Origin: Climacteris rufus
Taxonomy: Eukaryota; Chordata; Aves; Passeriformes; Climacteridae
Length of the DNA stretch: 64,000 bases
Reading direction: 5' to 3'
Assembly: GCA_013398175.1 (NCBI GenBank)
Contig: VZRZ01008247.1
Coordinates: 468,545 to 532,544, forward strand
The notes below the pieces were generated by a model. The model saw only the letters and a program-made list of their open reading frames with translations, ran no database searches and was not told the origin of the DNA. The stretch's first letter is position 1, and every line of letters begins with the position of its first letter. A program made the position numbers and the translations under genes. Below are positions 12,803 to 25,933 of this stretch, piece by piece.

Positions 12803-14491
12803 AGCATGTGTCCAGGTGGGGTCAAAGCTTTCCCAGTGTCTGGGCTCTCCCCTTTTTTGTGATACCCTTTACTTGACAATACTTATATTATCTCTAGGAC
12901 ATCAGAAGAAAATCTGCTTGTGGTATCCAGGGAAGGGAGAGGACTAGCCTGCAGTTGTATCTGTACATGTTGTATCTGTTTCAGGACTGGAATGATGCAG
13001 GCTTGGCATCTGGACAACTCATAACACCCATCTGAACAAATCACTTTAATTGGTTACTGTTGAATTTAAAAAAATAAAAAAGTTTCTTTTTACTGAATAG
13101 TTCCTAACCTTTGCAAACTAAAAATTGTGAACATAGAACACTTACGTTCCTTCTTCCTTCTGCTGAGAAATTTTTCTGTTTATTTGTATTAGCTTTCATA
13201 TGACAGTACTAAAGGTCTATAATGATCTGTACTGAAGATGCTTGGCAAAGGGTTCATTAACAACTGAGATGAGTTGTAAAAGAAACACATAAAATGTCAA
13301 GCTAATTTTAAAAAGTCACACTGCACTGTGGAACAGGCAATTAAACAATAACACACAGCATGGGAAGGTCTGAAAATGAAAATAGCAGAGCGACAGGTAC
13401 TGCTATTATCAGGAATACAACTCAGCTCCCATAGTCCATAACAGGAATCAAAGTCCTGGACATGGAAGGAGAGATCTAGAAATCCAGTAACCAAGGTTCA
13501 TACTTCAGGCATACCTTATGGAATGTGTTAACTCTATCTTCTAATAGACAGTGTGGGGTGACAGCCCATATCCCTCATGACAGCCTATCTAAACAGATGT
13601 GCAATAGTAGATCAGGGACTGCTGTAAGCCATTGTGATATCACTGCTGGCTCCATGGGGAAAACCTGTGACAGAGCAGGAGATGACAGCACACATCCAAG
13701 TCTTGAGCTGAGATCATGAAATCAACTTTTATTTAGGTACCTGGTATGCACTCAGATTTTAAACACCTACTAAGGCAGCTCTAATGTGAATAGGTATATT
13801 CCCTATATAAAATAATGGAGACCTGTAGATGGGTGATGCTGTACCTGCTGAAGTTTCAATAAATAGGTCAGGCAAAATGGATGTTTTACCACTGGTTTTT
13901 CACTTGCACTCCTTGATCTATTTGTCATAAAGCTTTAATTATTTTCCAAAAGAGCCAGAAGCATCACAGAAAGACTGAATTACAGAATCACTGAAAAGGG
14001 AGAGTTAAAAATGTTGATCCTTGCAATTTGATCATCAGCTCACATTCTACTTCCAAGTGACCTGTCTGTTTCTGTGTTCATAATCCTTTGTCATGGTAAT
14101 TTCTTCTTAACCATGATGAAATGTCTATAGTTCAGAGTGCTTCTATCCATTACTTCATTACCAAATTGCTCATATGACTGAGCTGCTTCACAGGTGTTCT
14201 GAAGAAGTATTTGAAAATTCAGTTAAAGACTTGTAAAAGTGCAGTTCATGTTCCTGAACTTCCACCAAAATCATGGATTCTGGTCTGATTTTTCACAGAT
14301 ACCTGTTGCTTTTTCAGCCTTAGTTCATTTAAAGGGAATGATTACGGACTTCTGTGGAGCTATTGAAATGTTAAATTGTACACAATGGGGCTTCTTCAAA
14401 ATATCAACCATCTGCTGCTAAAACATTAAAAAGTGTGCAGATAGCCTTCCCTGTGATTTCTTTAGATATCAAATTTAGAAAAAAATACAGT
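12803..14491. other. Unique spacer, nothing recognised
   Basis: AT-rich DNA between the CR1 copy and the ERVL-like LTR. No exon, RNA gene or named repeat is visible. Open frames are 65 codons or shorter. Confidence 0.5.
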
Positions 14492-14496
14492 AGGAG
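14492..14496. repeat. Target-site duplication, left copy
   Basis: AGGAG stands directly before the opening TG of the LTR at 14497 and is repeated perfectly at 15035-15039. A 5-bp duplication suits class III (ERVL-like) elements. Confidence 0.75.
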
Positions 14497-14702
14497 TGTA
14501 TTGGTTCTAATGGAGGTAGAGTTCAGCAGCCCTGCCAGTGCTGTGCTTCAGTTGATAACACAGTGGTGTTTTGACTACTGCTGAGAAGCACTGTCCCTCT
14601 AACATTCTCCCCCATCAAGGGGCAGGGAGTGGGCAAGACCTCAGGAGGGAAAACAAGCAGGCCAGCTGACCCAAAGGAACCAAAGGGATATTCCATACCA
14701 TA

Positions 14703-14725
14703 TGACGTCAGCTCAGATATAAAAG
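14703..14725 (+). promoter_or_regulatory. LTR core promoter: CRE plus TATA box
   Basis: An intact full-length CRE (TGACGTCA, 14703-14710), the consensus site for CREB/ATF proteins, sits 7 bases upstream of TATAAAAG (14718-14725). The spacing suits cAMP-responsive transcription from the plus strand, starting about 25-30 bases downstream of the TATA. Survival of the central CpG is notable because methylated CpGs decay quickly. Activity is inferred. Confidence 0.6.
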
Positions 14726-14912
14726 CCGAGAGAGAGAGGATGAAGGGGGGGCATTCTTTAATGTCTGCCTTCCCACAGAACCACTACGCGTGCTGAGGCC
14801 CTGCTTCCCGGGACGTGCCTGAACATTGCTTGCTGATGGGAAGTAGAGATTGACTTTCCTTCTTTTTTTGCTTATGCGCGCGCAGACCCTGCTTTCACTT
14901 CTCTATTGTTTC

Positions 14913-14918
14913 AATAAA
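14913..14918 (+). terminator. LTR polyadenylation signal AATAAA
   Basis: AATAAA lies about 190 bases downstream of the TATA box, in the R region of the ERVL-like LTR, and is followed by a T- and G-containing stretch. It could terminate transcripts entering from the left. Confidence 0.55.
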
Positions 14919-15034
14919 AACTGCCTTATCTCGACCCACTGATTCATCTTGTCCTTTCCCCTGTCCCTCTGGGGGAGGGAGCTATAGGGCAACTTGGTGG
15001 GCACCTGGAACCTAGCCAGAGTCAAACCATCACA

Positions 15035-15039
15035 AGGAG
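15035..15039. repeat. Target-site duplication, right copy
   Basis: AGGAG directly after the closing CA of the LTR matches 14492-14496. Confidence 0.75.
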
Positions 15040-16193
15040 TATTAAAGTTTTCATGGTTTGTTGACTTTTTCACTGTTTGGAGGTTGTTTGGGATTTCATT
15101 TCATGTGTTTCTTTGCTCAGGAGAAGCAGTTATTTGTAGGGATAAGATTGTTTCTTTTGTTTGGTTATTTGGGTTTTTTTAATTTCCATTTCAGAAAGCA
15201 GCACTTAAAACATAAAAGCAGCATCTAAACTCCTCAGTCTATTTTTTCATTTTGAGCAAAACTGTGTCACTTTTGAGGTCCCATTAATATCAAGGGGCCA
15301 AATGTCATGTCATGAAAACATTTTCTAAAGTCACTTGAGAAAGAGTAATGCATGATGTGATATGACACTGTAGTCATCAATACAAATTTTCACTAAATAT
15401 GACAGAGAAGGCAGATAAGAAAATTAAGGGGGTGAAGGATGACAGGGGAAAAATTCACTAAAAGAAATCTGTTTTGAAAACAGAGTAGAAGTAGAAACGT
15501 GGAATTGGACCACTGAGGATAATAAGGGAGTTCACCACTTAAGCTACACCTAGTCATATTGAACCCACACAGCTGGAGAACAATCAGGTAGTTATGACAG
15601 GATTTTTTACGTGCATTTCTATTCATATCCCAGAAACCTGCAGTCACTTAATACAATAGTGGTGGTAGAAAGGGGAAAAGAACACTATCATTACTAAAAA
15701 AGAAGCCAGATCTCTGAAGACATGTTTCTTTTTTAGTTCAAAGATGGATTGGACAGTTTTGGAAAGCTAAATATTCTAAAACAAGGCAAACAATAATGGT
15801 ATGTCAGCTCTTCTAAGAAAAATTATTCTGACAAAAAGAGTTTCAGTCATGGGAAATAGTCTTGAAACCAGATTCTGTTGTTAGATTTATTAAAGGTTTT
15901 GGTTTTTTCACTTTCTTGACGGCAATGTGGAAACTCAAATTAACATTCAAACTGCAAATATTGCACACAAAAATAAATATTGGTGCTGCTGAAGGAAGAT
16001 ATTCTTTAAATAGTTGTATGTCTCAGGCAGACAAAAGCTCATCTCGAGCCCATTCCTAAACATTTGCAACACATGGGATACATTTGAGATTTCTTCATAA
16101 AGTATAACCAGAATGTTAAAGTGCACTCAAAGTTTGAGCCAACCCCAAAACCTTTTTTTTTATGAGCTTCCTGCCAGTTAAAATATGTTCTAC

Positions 16194-16227
<34 letters not shown>

Positions 16228-19200
16228 TCTATACACTGTATGTATATGGAACTGCTTTTATATGTCAAAGTATGGTTTTGCCTAAATTCTTTTATTATTT
16301 TAATGTACACTTAAAATTCTTAATATTGGAGTGAATGTACCCTGGTGGTATATAAAGTTTGTTTAATTCATTGATTTGCTCTCTACCTTAATAGAAAAAA
16401 AAAATATAGTATTCTCTTTGTGGCACCTTGTGGCAATTCACAAGTGCCTTCATTTTCTGGCTCCACCATCGCACTTCACGTATAACATTTGGCAGAATAT
16501 TGAAACTTTTGCTTTATGAAATAGGAATAAGATTTTCCTGTAACAGGAAGAATATCCAAAGGACTGAGACAAGACCACATACATAAAAGTTAAACAAATT
16601 TTGTAGGCAGCTTGTGGTTTTATACAGTGACATCTCTCTGCTGACAGATCTACCCTCCCACCAAACAACTATTTTGTCGCAGCCCCTTCCTCGGTCTCAA
16701 ACCCTGATGGTGGGAGGGAGGCAAAAGACCATTAGGGTTCTATGCTCTTTGGAGTTTAGGTAACTTATGCCCTTAGGTTAGAAGATATAGGCCATCCAAA
16801 CCACCTTCTTAGGTGATAACTTCCATAAGCAACAGATACATATATTTCTTTACACCTGTAAGTCCTTAGGGTATGGGTATAGCCTCATTATATGCCTGTA
16901 TGATGCATAAGGTACTAGGACTATAAGGTAGTACTGGAGCAGGAAACAAATAAAGTAACAAACTTTATAACCAGACTATTCTGAATGTCATTCTCAGTGA
17001 CTCCTCTGGTGTCCAAAGAGCATCATTTTCATCAGCTTTAGGATCTGACTGACTCTTCCCTGACTTGTTCCCTGGCCAGAGAGACTGGAGGGAACTGGTT
17101 GAGACTCAAAGTCACTGAGTGAATTAAAACCAAGCCTGTAAGAAAGTATTTGCTTGCAGAATATGTAGAAGGAGAGGTATCTCTAAGTACTTCCTATTTC
17201 TAATCCATCTGTCCTAATCACTTTGAGATTTGTCTATTTACAAAGCTAATTATCCTATTCTATATTATAATAAAAATTGTTTCTTTAGTCACCTTCAATT
17301 AAGTTGTCATAAACAGAAGGTATACACAGAACTAAGGTCTGGCCAACTTTTCCCACCACACATTAATGTTGGATTTTTATATTAGGTTTTTCTCTTCAGT
17401 TTGTTACTTAGTCCTAATAAAAATTTGCAATAGTGCATTAGGTATTATTTTCACTGAAATGTAGTCACAAAAATAATTGCTGTACAGTCACACTTGGTAG
17501 TAAAAGACATAATTAAAATGCAGTACTAGATTCTGCTCTTAGTTTCACCAGTGAATTTAAACACATCATTTTGTGACTTAGAGCAAAGCTCTATTGATTT
17601 TTCATATCCCAGATGTCCATTGCAAGGTAGAGGACTTGTCTGATTTCTGATGTAGGTGGCTTAAACAATATTAAGTCCCTTGCAGCTGTGGACTGTCACT
17701 TACACCCTGCTGGAGAGTTACCAACTACTAGCTACCAGGGAATATTCTCTTTTAACACTTTCTCTGTTTAGTACACCCAGTTTTCCCCAGCAGCTGCAGT
17801 TCTGAAGGTGTGGTCTACTGAGGCTCATCAAAAAATTCTGCTCTCCTCTGTGTTTTTCAGGCTTTGGGAAACTTAAGCCTTTTCATATTGCCAGTATACA
17901 TATTACCAGTATATTTTTAAAAAACTATACTAGCTTAGGAACAAAGCAGGAAGTTTGTTCTAGTAAAGATTTTTGTTCTTATTCTTTCTTGTTATTTGGT
18001 TTCAAATTAATTAATAGCAAAAGTATTTATAATTAGAGACTTTTCTATTCTAAATTATTTATAGCAAAAAGTTGTCCTTGGCTACACCTTGAGGAAGGTG
18101 GGCAACACATTCTCATTTCCCCTAAAAAACTTCAGATGCCCTTTGTTCTAGGAGGAACTTTCTCCCATTTCATATGGTTTTATTTTTACACTGAATTTTC
18201 TGCAAATGTAGCTAATTAAGGCCTTAATCTCTGCCTCTAGTTCTATAACCTTCTAGGTGGTCAGAGTACTTTTAAGATTATTAAAATATTTTACGAAACC
18301 GTGTGTCATTAACAGTGCTCACTGTGGTTTCAACTCCAGACCCTGAGCTCCCATTTAGTTAAGCTGTGCCTGTACTGCACAGTGTGACCTCCAAATGCCT
18401 TCTGACTCCTTACCAAGGGCCGTGCAAAGTGAACCTTCCTACCCACACACTTGGATTGACACTGTATAACAACCAAAACATGGTTGGTTCCAGCCAGTCC
18501 CCATTGTGGCCCACATCTGCATCTGAGAATTTGGGACAAACCACTAATAACATGAATGATAATCATATCATACCACCTAGGTGATGTGAGTAAAGTAGAA
18601 TTACCCAAAGGAGAATCTGAAAGTGCCAGTGGACAGTGACATTCTTGAGATGCAGTGGTATTAGTCTTCATACTCTACTGTAGCATGCTCATACCATGCC
18701 AGCTATCTTAACTATTGATCTTCACAGTAATGTTCTGCTTAGAAACACAGGGAGAGATTTTTGAGCCTTTCACATTCAAGGATTAAATCAGTGGGGCTTT
18801 TATGGTCACCACAAGGGTATATTATTGGTATTTGCACTGGCATTTTCCTTATTCTACCTTAAAAATAATGTTGTAGAATTCAAGCACCTTGTCAAAACAT
18901 GATCTGTCAAAGATGGGCTTTCCTCCAAGAGCCTTTAATCCTTCTAATTAATTTAATTTTGTTTTTTGATTTCTTGTTTCCATTTGGGGTACTAATCTGA
19001 CAGTTCAGTTTATTGGTTGTTTTGCCACCTCAAGGTTTCTGTCCTTTATGTGGCCTTAGTGGAAGTCTTTCCTGTCCAAGACTCTCAGTTTTGCAGTGTT
19101 TCAACAGTAACATAGTCTTCATGGCCACCTGTCTCAGCTGCAGAACCTAAGTTTCTTCTTTTAAGGAAGTATTTTTTTCATTCTGTCAAACACTCTCTTT

Positions 19201-20435
19201 CCTTCCCCCTCTTCTGCCATTTAATTTAATTTATTTTACAGCAACATTTTTTTCCTCATAACTATTCTATTTCTGTAGTCTCTTCCTCACCCTGAACACA
19301 GCAAGAAAAAGTGTAGTTCAGGACAGGCTTCAGTCTTGAATTTTTCCTTTATTTTTATTCCCTGGAAATAAATCGGAAAACTAGCAACAGAAAAACCTCT
19401 CTTCCCTCCTCCCCCAGAATACAAACAGCAAACACCTTCTAAGACAGTGCCATGCTGTTGGCACAGATCTTCCTGGTAACTAGTTCTTGGCTGAAGAAAA
19501 ATTATACTCCAGGTCTGTTTCTATTGCCTAAACATAGGCATCTAGTGCTGTTTCAGACACCATAGGAACCTGGCTTCCAGCTACCGAATGCCCCAAAGGC
19601 TGAGGTTTCTCATAAGTCCTATGTCATGCCTCTCAGCCTCATAATGATGTCCTGGATAGTTTAGGGCACCTCAAATGGTATTGAGCTCCTATTTTTGGCA
19701 ACTGGATCCTTTCCCCAGCAGCACAATTGTACTGGGATTAAATAAATTACTATCTGGAAGACATATCCTCTTCACTGACTAAAGAGAGAACCTAAACTAC
19801 TTGTTTACATGCTTAGCTTTCAGACAGCTAAGCATGAGTGAGAAATACACTCTGAAATCATGTCTGCCCAGTAAAACAATGCATGACTGTGTCACATGCC
19901 TGCCATGGCAAACCTAACCTTGGCCAGATAAGAACAGACAAAGAAGACAACATACATGGAGCTAGGATCTGAAATTACCTATGCAGCTGACCTAGATCTT
20001 CCTGGAGAGCTCATACATTGGCTACTCCCATGTTCAAGAGATGATACTGCCACATCTAAACAGCTGCCATCTAACACGCCTATTGTGTAGGTTTAGATTA
20101 AGTTAACAAAAGTATGATAGCACAGGGTGCCTTCATTTTCCTTATTGATCCATTGTAATGACTTAACTTTCTCCAGCATAACGCATTTTATTTGAATGCC
20201 ATAAAGTCACCTTTTTGTCCAGACAAAATGTGGACATATTTAGCAATCCATGATTATCTTCCAACCTTTTTTTTTGTATTTGTTTTTTATAGAGATTTGC
20301 TTTCCCAGTCTATCCATACCACTTTACTTTCATTCATTCCCTGTGAAATCAGTCTAAAACTTCTTGCAATAACATTCTCAAAGTATACTTATTCAAAACA
20401 CTTTACTGTAAGAGTCATTGTAACTACCCTATTAA
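15040..20435. other. Unique AT-rich DNA with a CA microsatellite
   Basis: No gene is recognisable here. A (CA)n tract lies at 16194-16220. The part at 16680-17040 is slightly richer in structure, with an AATAAA-containing string near 16949, and might be a very old LTR, but no ends or target duplication could be found. The remainder is featureless to my reading, and the short open frames look like chance. Confidence 0.5.
16194..16220 (+). repeat. (CA)n microsatellite
   Basis: About 13 uninterrupted CA dinucleotides, followed by a short TA-rich extension. It is likely length-polymorphic. Confidence 0.95.
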
Positions 20436-20606
20436 TACAAGGTAATTGCCCAGAGAAGTTGTGGATGCCCCATCCCAGGAAGTGTTGAAGGCCAGGTTGA
20501 ATAAGACCCTGAGCAATTTGATCTAGTGGAAGGTGACCATGGCAGGAAGGTTGGAATTAGATCTTTATGTTCCTTTCCAACCAAAACCACTCTATGATTC
20601 TATGAT
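20436..20606 (+). mobile_element. CR1 LINE, short 3' tail fragment
   Basis: About 170 bp match the CR1 3' end. The phrase TTGCCCAGAGAAGTTGTGG appears as TTGCCCAGAGAAGTTGTGGA with intact context, followed by GGCCAGGTTGAATAAGACC and the terminal octamer repeat TCTATGATTCTATGAT at 20591-20606. This is the typical 5'-truncated CR1 debris of bird genomes. It differs in sequence from the copy at 11862-12802, so it belongs to another CR1 subfamily. Confidence 0.9.
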
Positions 20607-22637
20607 ATGACAATTGTACACTGCAGTGTTTGGGATGATAATTGAGGAATTCTATAGCAATTTTCAATAAGTGTGGTTGGTTTGTTTTTCAGTTTATTAT
20701 GTCCTTTTATTGCCACAATCACATCTGCAAACAATAGTCCTTTTTTGTCCTCTGGGTGTTCAGTTATGGTTCACGAAAAGCTGCCATTTTATTTCTCTTT
20801 TCCCACTGCTCCTATCTTATAAACTGCTGCATTATTTACACTGTCTTTGCCTTATTTCCACACATGCACCCCTATACTATATACAATAGCAATTTCCCTA
20901 AAAACAGCTATTCTCTCTTGCACAAATGTTAAGTGTTATAACAGTGTTTTAGTCAGAACCCTCCAGTGTTATGTTCATAAGATCTATTTTCATTTACAAA
21001 AAGACTTGCGGCATTATCAGAGTCACAGTCTATGTATGAAGGCATAGAGGGGTAAAAAGGACATGCTGGAGATTGGGTTACAGCACTAAAACTGATGCTG
21101 GTAAGGGCATGTGAGATGGATCCCACCCCATTAGATCCAGAACTGCTCACTTCAACTGAACTTCAAATTCACCCTTCATGCTGACACGAGTGAAAATTAC
21201 ATAATCAGGATATGTTTACACCCTACTTAGAGATGCCATAGCTTGTGTAAAAACCTAAAGATATTAGAGCAAAGACGTAGAAAGCCTATGGCCCAGTGCT
21301 GCTGTTTGTCAGATGTTATGCTCGAATTACATCCCAAATAATAAGCTGAAACTGAAAACAGTTAAGAAAAGTGGAAACATAGAGATGAGTTAAAATGAAA
21401 TTAGGCCGAGGCATTTTCTTTTGACTTGCTATTATTATTTGCTAAGTAAATTCTGAACAAATTGAAGAGTAGCATCAATAGGAAAATATTTGTGATTTAC
21501 TGACAAAAAATACTGTTGCGGTGATGGAAACTCTGACTTAACCTTACAAAATAACTCATTTCCAGAAGACAGTATTTTCAGCTGATGCATACCTTTGCTT
21601 TGCTGAAGCCCAGTTTCCTCCCTATACTCACTGAACTCATTCTTCTTATTGAAGTCTGCTTGGGAAAAAATATTTTAAAAAAGAAGAAGGAAAAAATTCA
21701 GAAGATAAAAAAATTATTTGTGACTGCTTAGCTGTGCTTCCTGTAACTTTAGTTTAGTATGATGTTCAGTACCTGTAAACTGTCCTGAACCAGAATTAAC
21801 AATTTGAAAATCTTATTGACATTTAAGCCATTGTTGGCAGTGCAAAAGATAAGTACTATTCAGGTATTGTTCAGGTACTGAAAACAAAAGAGCTGTCAGT
21901 GTTGTACTGTCTCTGCTTAGAAAGTGCTTGACCAGCCTTGCTCAGTTGGCCCAGAACACTTACTGAAACTGTGCTCTCTAGTAAAGTGAGACCAGCCAAC
22001 CCCAGAGTTCCATTAGGAAGCTTAGAGATAGACTTCACTGCAGTGAAGTAAAAGGAGTCACCAAAACCCATGAAAGTTAAAAGTAAAATGTACATGAAAC
22101 TAAATTAAGTTACCAGATTTATTAATAACAATAATGTAGTTGTTCTTCTCAGGCTGACTTTAAATATACACAGTAGCCTGCATAAAGGTGTGGCTTTTCT
22201 TGTGAAGCCTTGAGCCTTAAACACAGCAACCCTTTACTGGAAGATGACTCCAGAGGTGAAATCCCCACAAATGGACTTGATGGAGAAGCTTTTTAGCTGC
22301 CACAGCATACTGAAACATACTTCCAAAGTATCAGTGTTTAAAGATCACCTGTAGACCCAACAGAGTCCAATCTGAAATACAGACCTGAGGTAGGTGAACA
22401 GATATTTTCTGAAAGGAATGAGCTGACAATTGTTTGCTCTGCCTTTATACCAGTCTTACTCTAACATCCTATCTGAACTTCAGAAATGCATCAGTAGCTC
22501 AGACTTAGGCTGATTTTGCAGACTAACAAAACTGGTACAGACTGTACCAAATTCTTTCAAGATTTTAAATTTGACAAAGATAGGAGGAAAGATAAAGATT
22601 TCTTCATCCTCCTTTACAATTTCCTTCTTATCCAATA

Positions 22638-22670
<33 letters not shown>

Positions 22671-25023
22671 TTCCAGGAAATGCCATTTAAACTGATTTGT
22701 CTGTTCACAGTAACCCTCTGAGAGGATTATACCTGTGTAATCTACTGAAATTAGTAGAGGTTTGTGCATTTTTCTTTTTTGAAGGGGGTGGGAGGGGGGA
22801 GGGAAGATGGCAGGGGCATTGGTTTCTAAAGACATGACCATATTTTTTATCTTATATCTGCCTGCAAACCCTATTTTCAAATGTGGTCTAAATATTTTGA
22901 TAAATTTGTTTAAAGGAGCCATGCAAGACTCAAAATTTTTACAAACTAAATGTGATGTCAGCAAAAAAAACTCGAATTAATGTCTCTACCAAGGAAAGGC
23001 AATCAGAATTAGTTTCATTCAGCCATAGTTGCATGGTAAGAGACTGCACACATTTGCCAGCAACCAGACCACATATGAATAGTTTCACATGCTGTCTTTG
23101 ACCACCAAAATGTCCACAGGACTAAAGACAGTTCATAGGAAACTGAACTTCATTAACTTTGCTGCTCACAGAAAATATTGCTGTTATAAACTGGAAGACA
23201 AAATTTAGTGAACGGGGGGAAAAAACAATAAGAAGGGGAATTATATGGTCTGGCTTCAGAACAATGGTCAAGTTTCTAATTTAAAACAGATGTTCTGTTC
23301 TCCGTAGTTCATAAACAGATTAAGAAGGAAAAGGGAAACTTGTACTTGTAAAGTAGTAGATCTCTGTCCTAACGTGTTGGTTCAGATGTACACTTGAAAA
23401 TTTGAATATCAATCCATTGGATCCACAGTATTGGGCTGAAAGTCTCGTAAAAGCATCCTCTTGCTGTATTTCAAATGCTGTCCATTTCTGGTATCAGCTG
23501 AGCTGCAGAATTGCTAACACTTAAACACAAAACACCATAGGAATTCAACTGATCACATTTAGACTCTTAAAAGTTATTTTTACTTACACATTTTGGATTT
23601 TAAATTGCCTTATTTTACAGAATCAAATTTTCCTTGAAAAGAGTCCCAGCTATGCACTGACACAATTCAGGTATCATGGATTTGTTTTGGAAGTAGTATG
23701 CTACTAAATTCACAAGTGGGAGATTGATGCAGTGTTTTTCTATGACTATTTCAATGAAGTATTAGGGTCCTCTCTTACTTTCAGGCAGCAGATTTTTGAA
23801 TGGATAAATTTTTAATTTGGGGAAGACAAATCTGATGAGACTGTTGAAGTCAGCAACAGACTGTTGAAGTCTTCTGAGTCCAGTGTTCTGGCAATCAAGT
23901 ACACATTCCCTCCTTCTCAGACTGCAATAAGCTTTCTCAGCAACTTTCAAATCTTGTTCTGAGTAGAAAACAAGGAATGCAAAGAGGCCTCCAAAGCAGA
24001 CAGGGAATCAAAAGTCTCAGGCTGCACTGTGTCTTCTCTCAGAGGACTTCACTCCAGACTCTTTCCCAAACAAACCTATTTGGAAATGTTACTTTCTTAA
24101 AGAAAACTGTAGTCCTATGACACCAGGCACATAGAAGAGGTGAAGCACCCCTTACACAATTCTTGTTTTGTGTGAATTCCTCTAGTCATTTCATCCGCAG
24201 ATATATTTTTATCTGTTACTATATTTTTTGGAGCATCTTGGGGTAGATTTTCAACTTCTCTATATGAATCTACTACACAATGCATTTTGAGTAGTTCATC
24301 TATGAAGAAAAGTAGACAATGACTTTGATTATTCAGCTTGGAACACACTTGATCCACAAAGCTGTGTTTCACATTTAGTCCATGAACTATGGGATCTATG
24401 GGATTATTCACAAGGTTGAAATTGAACATATGCTTTCACACATTGTTGGATCAGAAACTGGTGTTATGGCTTATCTGTGCCAAGATTCATATTTGTTCTC
24501 TTGAGGAGCTAGAATAAACTACAAACCTTACATCTGGAGGCTAATTTGAGCTTCCTTCATATTCAGGAAACAAGGAGGGTGTTTTAATGAATCCTTATTC
24601 ACTGTTATAGGAATCTATTGTCTACTTAAGGTCACATAATATTTTCCCATCTTTCCCATGCTACTGCAATCACTAGAATTTTTCCACTGTGTTTATGAGA
24701 TTTTTATCCATAATAAGATATTTTCAGTAAGAGGAGTAGATAGTAATACTCAGAATTTAAATTAGTAATCAGAGCTTTAAAAAGAAAAATGTCTTTTATA
24801 TTATAACTTAAAGCTAAACATTGGTAAAGCAGAGCTTTCTTGTTCTTTCATTTAATCCAGAAATACTAAAATAAAGTATTGTCTAGATTCTCTTTTTAAT
24901 CAGCTTTTACAAAGAAGAATTCAGGGAAACCATATCAACTAAGATGGTATGAAACAAATACTAGTGAGCATTGTGACTAGACATCTTACTATGAAAATAT
25001 TACTGAAGGTCATTTAGTACATT
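20607..25023. other. Unique AT-rich DNA with an AAAG microsatellite
   Basis: No exon, RNA gene or named repeat is visible, apart from the AAAG tract at 22637-22669. A 14-base word (AGACTGTTGAAGTC) occurs twice within 25 bases near 23840-23870, probably a small local duplication. Open frames are 116 codons or shorter and unconvincing. Confidence 0.5.
22637..22669 (+). repeat. (AAAG)n microsatellite
   Basis: Eight uninterrupted AAAG units, a purine tract in this strand. An open frame crossing it on the other strand encodes a repeated Phe/Leu/Ser stretch and is an artefact of the repeat. Confidence 0.95.
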
Positions 25024-25135
25024 TTTCCTTTCCTTTCCTTTCCTTTCCTTTCCTTTCCTTTCCTTTCCTTTCCTTTCCTTTCCTTTCCTTTCCTTTCCTT
25101 TCCTTTCCTTTCCTTTCCTTTCCTTTCCTTTCCTT
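25024..25135 (+). repeat. (TTTCC)n pentamer array running into the gap
   Basis: About 22 perfect TTTCC units with no visible interruption, ending abruptly at the first N. It is a pure polypyrimidine tract on this strand and polypurine on the other. Such arrays can adopt triplex (H-DNA) structure and are hard to sequence and assemble. The true array is probably longer than shown, since it is cut by the gap. Confidence 0.95.
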
Positions 25136-25933
25136 NNNNNNNNNNNNNNNNNNNNNNNNNNNNNNNNNNNNNNNNNNNNNNNNNNNNNNNNNNNNNNNNN
25201 NNNNNNNNNNNNNNNNNNNNNNNNNNNNNNNNNNNNNNNNNNNNNNNNNNNNNNNNNNNNNNNNNNNNNNNNNNNNNNNNNNNNNNNNNNNNNNNNNNNN
25301 NNNNNNNNNNNNNNNNNNNNNNNNNNNNNNNNNNNNNNNNNNNNNNNNNNNNNNNNNNNNNNNNNNNNNNNNNNNNNNNNNNNNNNNNNNNNNNNNNNNN
25401 NNNNNNNNNNNNNNNNNNNNNNNNNNNNNNNNNNNNNNNNNNNNNNNNNNNNNNNNNNNNNNNNNNNNNNNNNNNNNNNNNNNNNNNNNNNNNNNNNNNN
25501 NNNNNNNNNNNNNNNNNNNNNNNNNNNNNNNNNNNNNNNNNNNNNNNNNNNNNNNNNNNNNNNNNNNNNNNNNNNNNNNNNNNNNNNNNNNNNNNNNNNN
25601 NNNNNNNNNNNNNNNNNNNNNNNNNNNNNNNNNNNNNNNNNNNNNNNNNNNNNNNNNNNNNNNNNNNNNNNNNNNNNNNNNNNNNNNNNNNNNNNNNNNN
25701 NNNNNNNNNNNNNNNNNNNNNNNNNNNNNNNNNNNNNNNNNNNNNNNNNNNNNNNNNNNNNNNNNNNNNNNNNNNNNNNNNNNNNNNNNNNNNNNNNNNN
25801 NNNNNNNNNNNNNNNNNNNNNNNNNNNNNNNNNNNNNNNNNNNNNNNNNNNNNNNNNNNNNNNNNNNNNNNNNNNNNNNNNNNNNNNNNNNNNNNNNNNN
25901 NNNNNNNNNNNNNNNNNNNNNNNNNNNNNNNNN
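25136..25933. other. Assembly gap of 798 N
   Basis: The run of N is not a round number, so it may be a sized gap. It is bounded on both sides by pentamer polypyrimidine arrays. The missing DNA is therefore probably more of the same tandem repeat in one or more variant forms. Confidence 0.99.

Larger units (their letters stand above)
14497..15034 (+). mobile_element. Solo LTR of an avian ERVL-like element
   Basis: A 538-bp unit opens with TGTATTGGTTCT, closes with CCATCACA and is flanked by a perfect 5-bp target duplication. It carries a perfect CRE palindrome TGACGTCA at 14703-14710, TATAAAAG at 14718-14725 and AATAAA at 14913-14918, followed by a C/T-rich stretch with a short G/C-rich tract. 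The order U3 (promoter), R (with polyadenylation signal), U5 is intact. The opening TGTATTGG, the block around the CRE and the sequence around the polyadenylation signal resemble a widespread ERVL LTR family of songbirds and other Neoaves. The family call is from memory. No gag, pol or env remnant adjoins it, so it is a solo LTR. Confidence 0.85.

Noticed and set aside
11866..12947. Open frames of 62-115 codons on both strands
   Set aside because: Most lie inside the CR1 3' region, and the last ones only run past its tail. The plus-strand frames are decayed LINE sequence and the others are shadows of it.
16680..17040. Possible old LTR with an AATAAA-containing string near 16949
   Set aside because: No TG...CA ends, target duplication or clear TATA box could be found. 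The resemblance rests on a few words only.
22480..22964. Minus-strand frames with repeated Phe-Leu-Ser stretch
   Set aside because: The repeated stretch is the AAAG microsatellite read on the other strand.
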